Below are positions 38,614-40,024 of a stretch of DNA of 40,024 nucleotides, piece by piece. Positions within the stretch are counted from its first letter, which is position 1, and each line of letters opens with the position of its first letter. Made by a program: the position numbers and the translations under genes. Origin of the DNA: Betaproteobacteria bacterium (GTDB taxonomy: Bacteria > Pseudomonadota > Gammaproteobacteria > Burkholderiales > UBA6910). A model generated the notes under the pieces. It searched no databases. It saw only the letters and a program-made list of their open reading frames with translations, and had not been told where the DNA came from. The DNA lies in assembly GCA_016183615.1 (NCBI GenBank), contig JACPEG010000015.1:1-40024 (forward strand), written 5' to 3'.

Positions 38614-38900
38614 TCATTTCTTCCCGATACAGCGGCAGCCGTGGATCGGGCAACTCTCCAGGAATTGCTGGCGGGCGAGGGAGCCGTCGGTGAGGTCCTC
38701 GGCGTAGATGAATTCCTCCCTTTCCGCGTCGTGATCCTCGTGTTCTTGCGCCAGAGGTCATCATAAGCACCGGCGGAATGAACCATCCGCGACTCGGACC
38801 AGCAATCGGGAGGCAGGCCCGGCCGGTCGCCGGCGGCAAGCGCGCGGCACGGGGCCGCACTGATCAGAAAAAGGATGGCTCTCGTCGCCGGGATCCGCAT
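38614..38900 (-). pseudogene. Decayed or misassembled small exported-protein gene
   Basis: From an ATG at 38900 the sequence reads a plausible signal peptide (ATRAILFLISAAPCRALAAG) and a coherent stretch to GAYDDLWRKN. It then becomes arginine/serine-rich noise. One base out of frame it continues sensibly as an acidic segment (EHEDHDAEREEFIYAEDL) and a cysteine-rich end (ESCPIHGCRCIGKK), stopping at 38616-38614. A single missing base near 38735-38745 would restore about 95 residues. I do not recognise the family. No strong ribosome-binding site is present. Confidence 0.45.
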
Positions 38901-38977
38901 CGAATCAAGGGGCCCCTCGACCCACGAGCCCGGGGAGCCACGGCTTCATCGCGGTTCCCCCTCGGCGCCGGATGCGG

Positions 38978-39271
38978 CTATCTCTTGTACTGCTTCCACT
39001 GCTCATGAACCGACGCGGCTGCCCGCTTCCATGCATCGAAAATGAGACCGGGGGCCACGATGTACACCATCAATCCCAATAGCCCGGCTCCGGCGATCAG
39101 CGAACCGAACAGGATAAACGGCCACCCGCCCTCGATTTCCCGATCGTTATACTCTTTCGCGGTTCTGTACTGGATTACACCGTATCGGGCGGCCAGGGCC
39201 TGCCCCGTGACAACGCTGAAATGAGCATACCCCTTGTTCCTGGTCTTGTGGTCGGAATGAATGTGCGCCAT
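38978..39271 (-). CDS. Small membrane protein, function unknown
   Basis: The 97-residue protein has a hydrophilic N-terminal half (HIHSDHKTRNKGY, RTAKEYNDREIEGG), one clear long hydrophobic segment (residues about 58-80, FILFGSLIAGAGLLGLMVYI) and a basic tail (WKRAAASVHEQWKQYKR). This suggests one inner-membrane helix with both ends charged. The start at 39271 is the first internal Met of a coherent sequence; no strong ribosome-binding site is seen. It follows the ankyrin gene by 34 bases, so the pair may form an operon. No family is recognised. Confidence 0.65.
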   Translation of the reverse strand: MAHIHSDHKTRNKGYAHFSVVTGQALAARYGVIQYRTAKEYNDREIEGGWPFILFGSLIAGAGLLGLMVYIVAPGLIFDAWKRAAASVHEQWKQYKR

Positions 39272-39305
39272 GCCTGCCGGAGTCCTGACATTATTCCGCC
39301 CGGGA

Positions 39306-39746
39306 TTATGCGGGATCAGCCTTGCCCCGCACGCGCTGGAGAATGGGCGCGATCTCACGCTGGTGCTGGAATTCGGCGGCATGCATCTGCGCGGTTTCGT
39401 CGCTTGAGTCAACGGCGTCATGACGGGCGCCGCGCAATAACAGAAATTCAACCATCCCGGAATGGCCCGCGCGGGCAGCGCCCATGAGCGGGGTGAACCC
39501 GCTTGAATCCGGACGATTGACATCCGCGCCCGCCCCGATGAGAAGGGTTACGATCTCCAGCCACGGCTCTCCGCCGGCATAGGCGAGAACCTCCATGAGC
39601 ATGGTTCGCCGGCTCTCATCAACGGGCACGTCAACGTCTGGCATCTCGCGCACCGTATCCCGAAAGGAGCCGACATATCCTCGCTCGATGTATGTCGCCC
39701 AATCATGCCGTCCCCGTGGGCCATGTGACGGCCAGCCAATCGGCAC
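39306..39746 (-). CDS. Small ankyrin-repeat protein
   Basis: The 146-residue protein contains two or three ankyrin repeats: a degenerate first (RRTMLMEVLAYAGG), then WLEIVTLLIGAGADVNRPD and SGFTPLMGAARAGHSGMVEF with LLLRGARHDAVDS. Ankyrin repeats bind other proteins; the partner is unknown. The GTG start at 39746 is preceded by AAAGGAG at seven bases, an ideal site. No signal peptide is seen. The small membrane protein gene lies directly downstream and could encode the partner. Confidence 0.85.
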   Translation of the reverse strand: MPIGWPSHGPRGRHDWATYIERGYVGSFRDTVREMPDVDVPVDESRRTMLMEVLAYAGGEPWLEIVTLLIGAGADVNRPDSSGFTPLMGAARAGHSGMVEFLLLRGARHDAVDSSDETAQMHAAEFQHQREIAPILQRVRGKADPA

Positions 39747-39816
39747 AAATCTCTCCTTTCTTTGTCGATCCCGCCCTTTTTTTGCCTCACGAGTCTGCAG
39801 AAAAGCCCCGGGCGGC

Positions 39817-39889
39817 TCTTAGCCGAACCAATGGGTTATGCCATACGATTACCCAAAAAACAGTCCGAATCCGCCAAGTTCGGCTAAGA
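39817..39889. repeat. 12-bp perfect inverted repeat pair at the right edge
   Basis: TCTTAGCCGAAC at 39817-39828 and its exact reverse complement at 39878-39889 enclose 49 bases, themselves with short self-complementary pieces. A further hairpin CTGACA / TGTCAG lies at 39941-39955. The stretch from 39747 to the window end holds no credible gene. It could be a small non-autonomous element, a structured RNA or the edge of a recombination site. Confidence 0.5.
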
Positions 39890-40024
39890 CGCCCTACGCC
39901 GCGGCGCCGAAGGGGAATGCGGGCTTCGCCGAGCCAAAATCTGACAAAGTGTCAGGTTTCGGCTTGCCAACCATGAACCGGCGGCGACTCCGGGTTGACA
40001 GCCGCGGCATTCGCCACTAGCATG

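Noticed and set aside
39817..39889. Integron attC site
   Set aside because: The arms are close to but do not match the RYYYAAC/GTTRRRY core, and no integrase or cassette array is visible.
39838..40020. Sixty-codon plus-strand ORF at the right edge
   Set aside because: It has no ribosome-binding site, overlaps the inverted repeat, and its composition looks non-coding.

Overview
The window is a G+C-rich chromosomal segment from a proteobacterium, most likely a betaproteobacterium or a close gammaproteobacterial relative. The evidence is a full-length DnaE of the E. coli type, MnmC, a gltIJKL-type glutamate/aspartate importer, an aspartase locus with a divergent LysR regulator, and many intergenic REP palindromes with the GTAG head typical of Beta/Gammaproteobacteria. 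No tRNA, rRNA, CRISPR array, prophage or complete insertion sequence was recognised.

Layout. (1) 1-6930, minus strand: a defence operon. It begins with a gutted HsdM remnant and runs into a phospholipase D-SNF2 helicase and an Eco57I/PglX-like adenine methylase. The starts and stops overlap, and another gene begins at the left edge. The helicase-then-methylase order resembles the first two genes of class 1 DISARM, but the rest lies outside the window. (2) 7128-11083, minus: dnaE followed by an overlapping WbuC-type cupin gene. (3) 11232-15256: an EamA transporter, a TraB/GumN protein, an alpha/beta hydrolase and a DsbA-family isomerase, separated by REP arrays. (4) 15343-21904: an asparagine/aspartate/glutamate locus. 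It contains a type II asparaginase with a large in-frame deletion, aspartase, a LysR regulator and the four-gene importer. (5) 22015-24515: mnmC, REPs and a small acidic ORF that appears to be one base out of frame. (6) 24749-25942, minus: a class III CoA-transferase.

(7) 26075-35694, plus: the most interesting part. It encodes a ferritin-like protein, a possible 38-residue peptide, a TIGR04283 glycosyltransferase, a TVP38/MerA-like fusion flavoprotein, a DUF547 protein, an ArsS-type radical SAM enzyme, an unusual metallophosphoesterase, a second TIGR04283 glycosyltransferase, a TIGR04282 nucleotidyl/glycosyltransferase and an alpha/beta hydrolase-OsmC fusion. These families are named for arsenosugar biosynthesis, but no arsM methyltransferase is present in the window, so the true product is open. 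REPs break the cluster into transcriptional blocks. (8) 35822-39746, minus: a tautomerase, a peroxiredoxin, a cytochrome P460-like protein, a DM13 protein, a TIGR02466 2OG-Fe(II) oxygenase, a decayed small secreted-protein gene, a small membrane protein and an ankyrin-repeat protein.

Two themes recur. First, REP elements often sit exactly on gene ends: the TAG of the GTAG head is the stop codon of at least five genes. Second, several genes are damaged, with in-frame internal deletions in hsdM and the asparaginase and one-base frame breaks in two small ORFs. Some of these could be assembly errors and deserve read-level checking.
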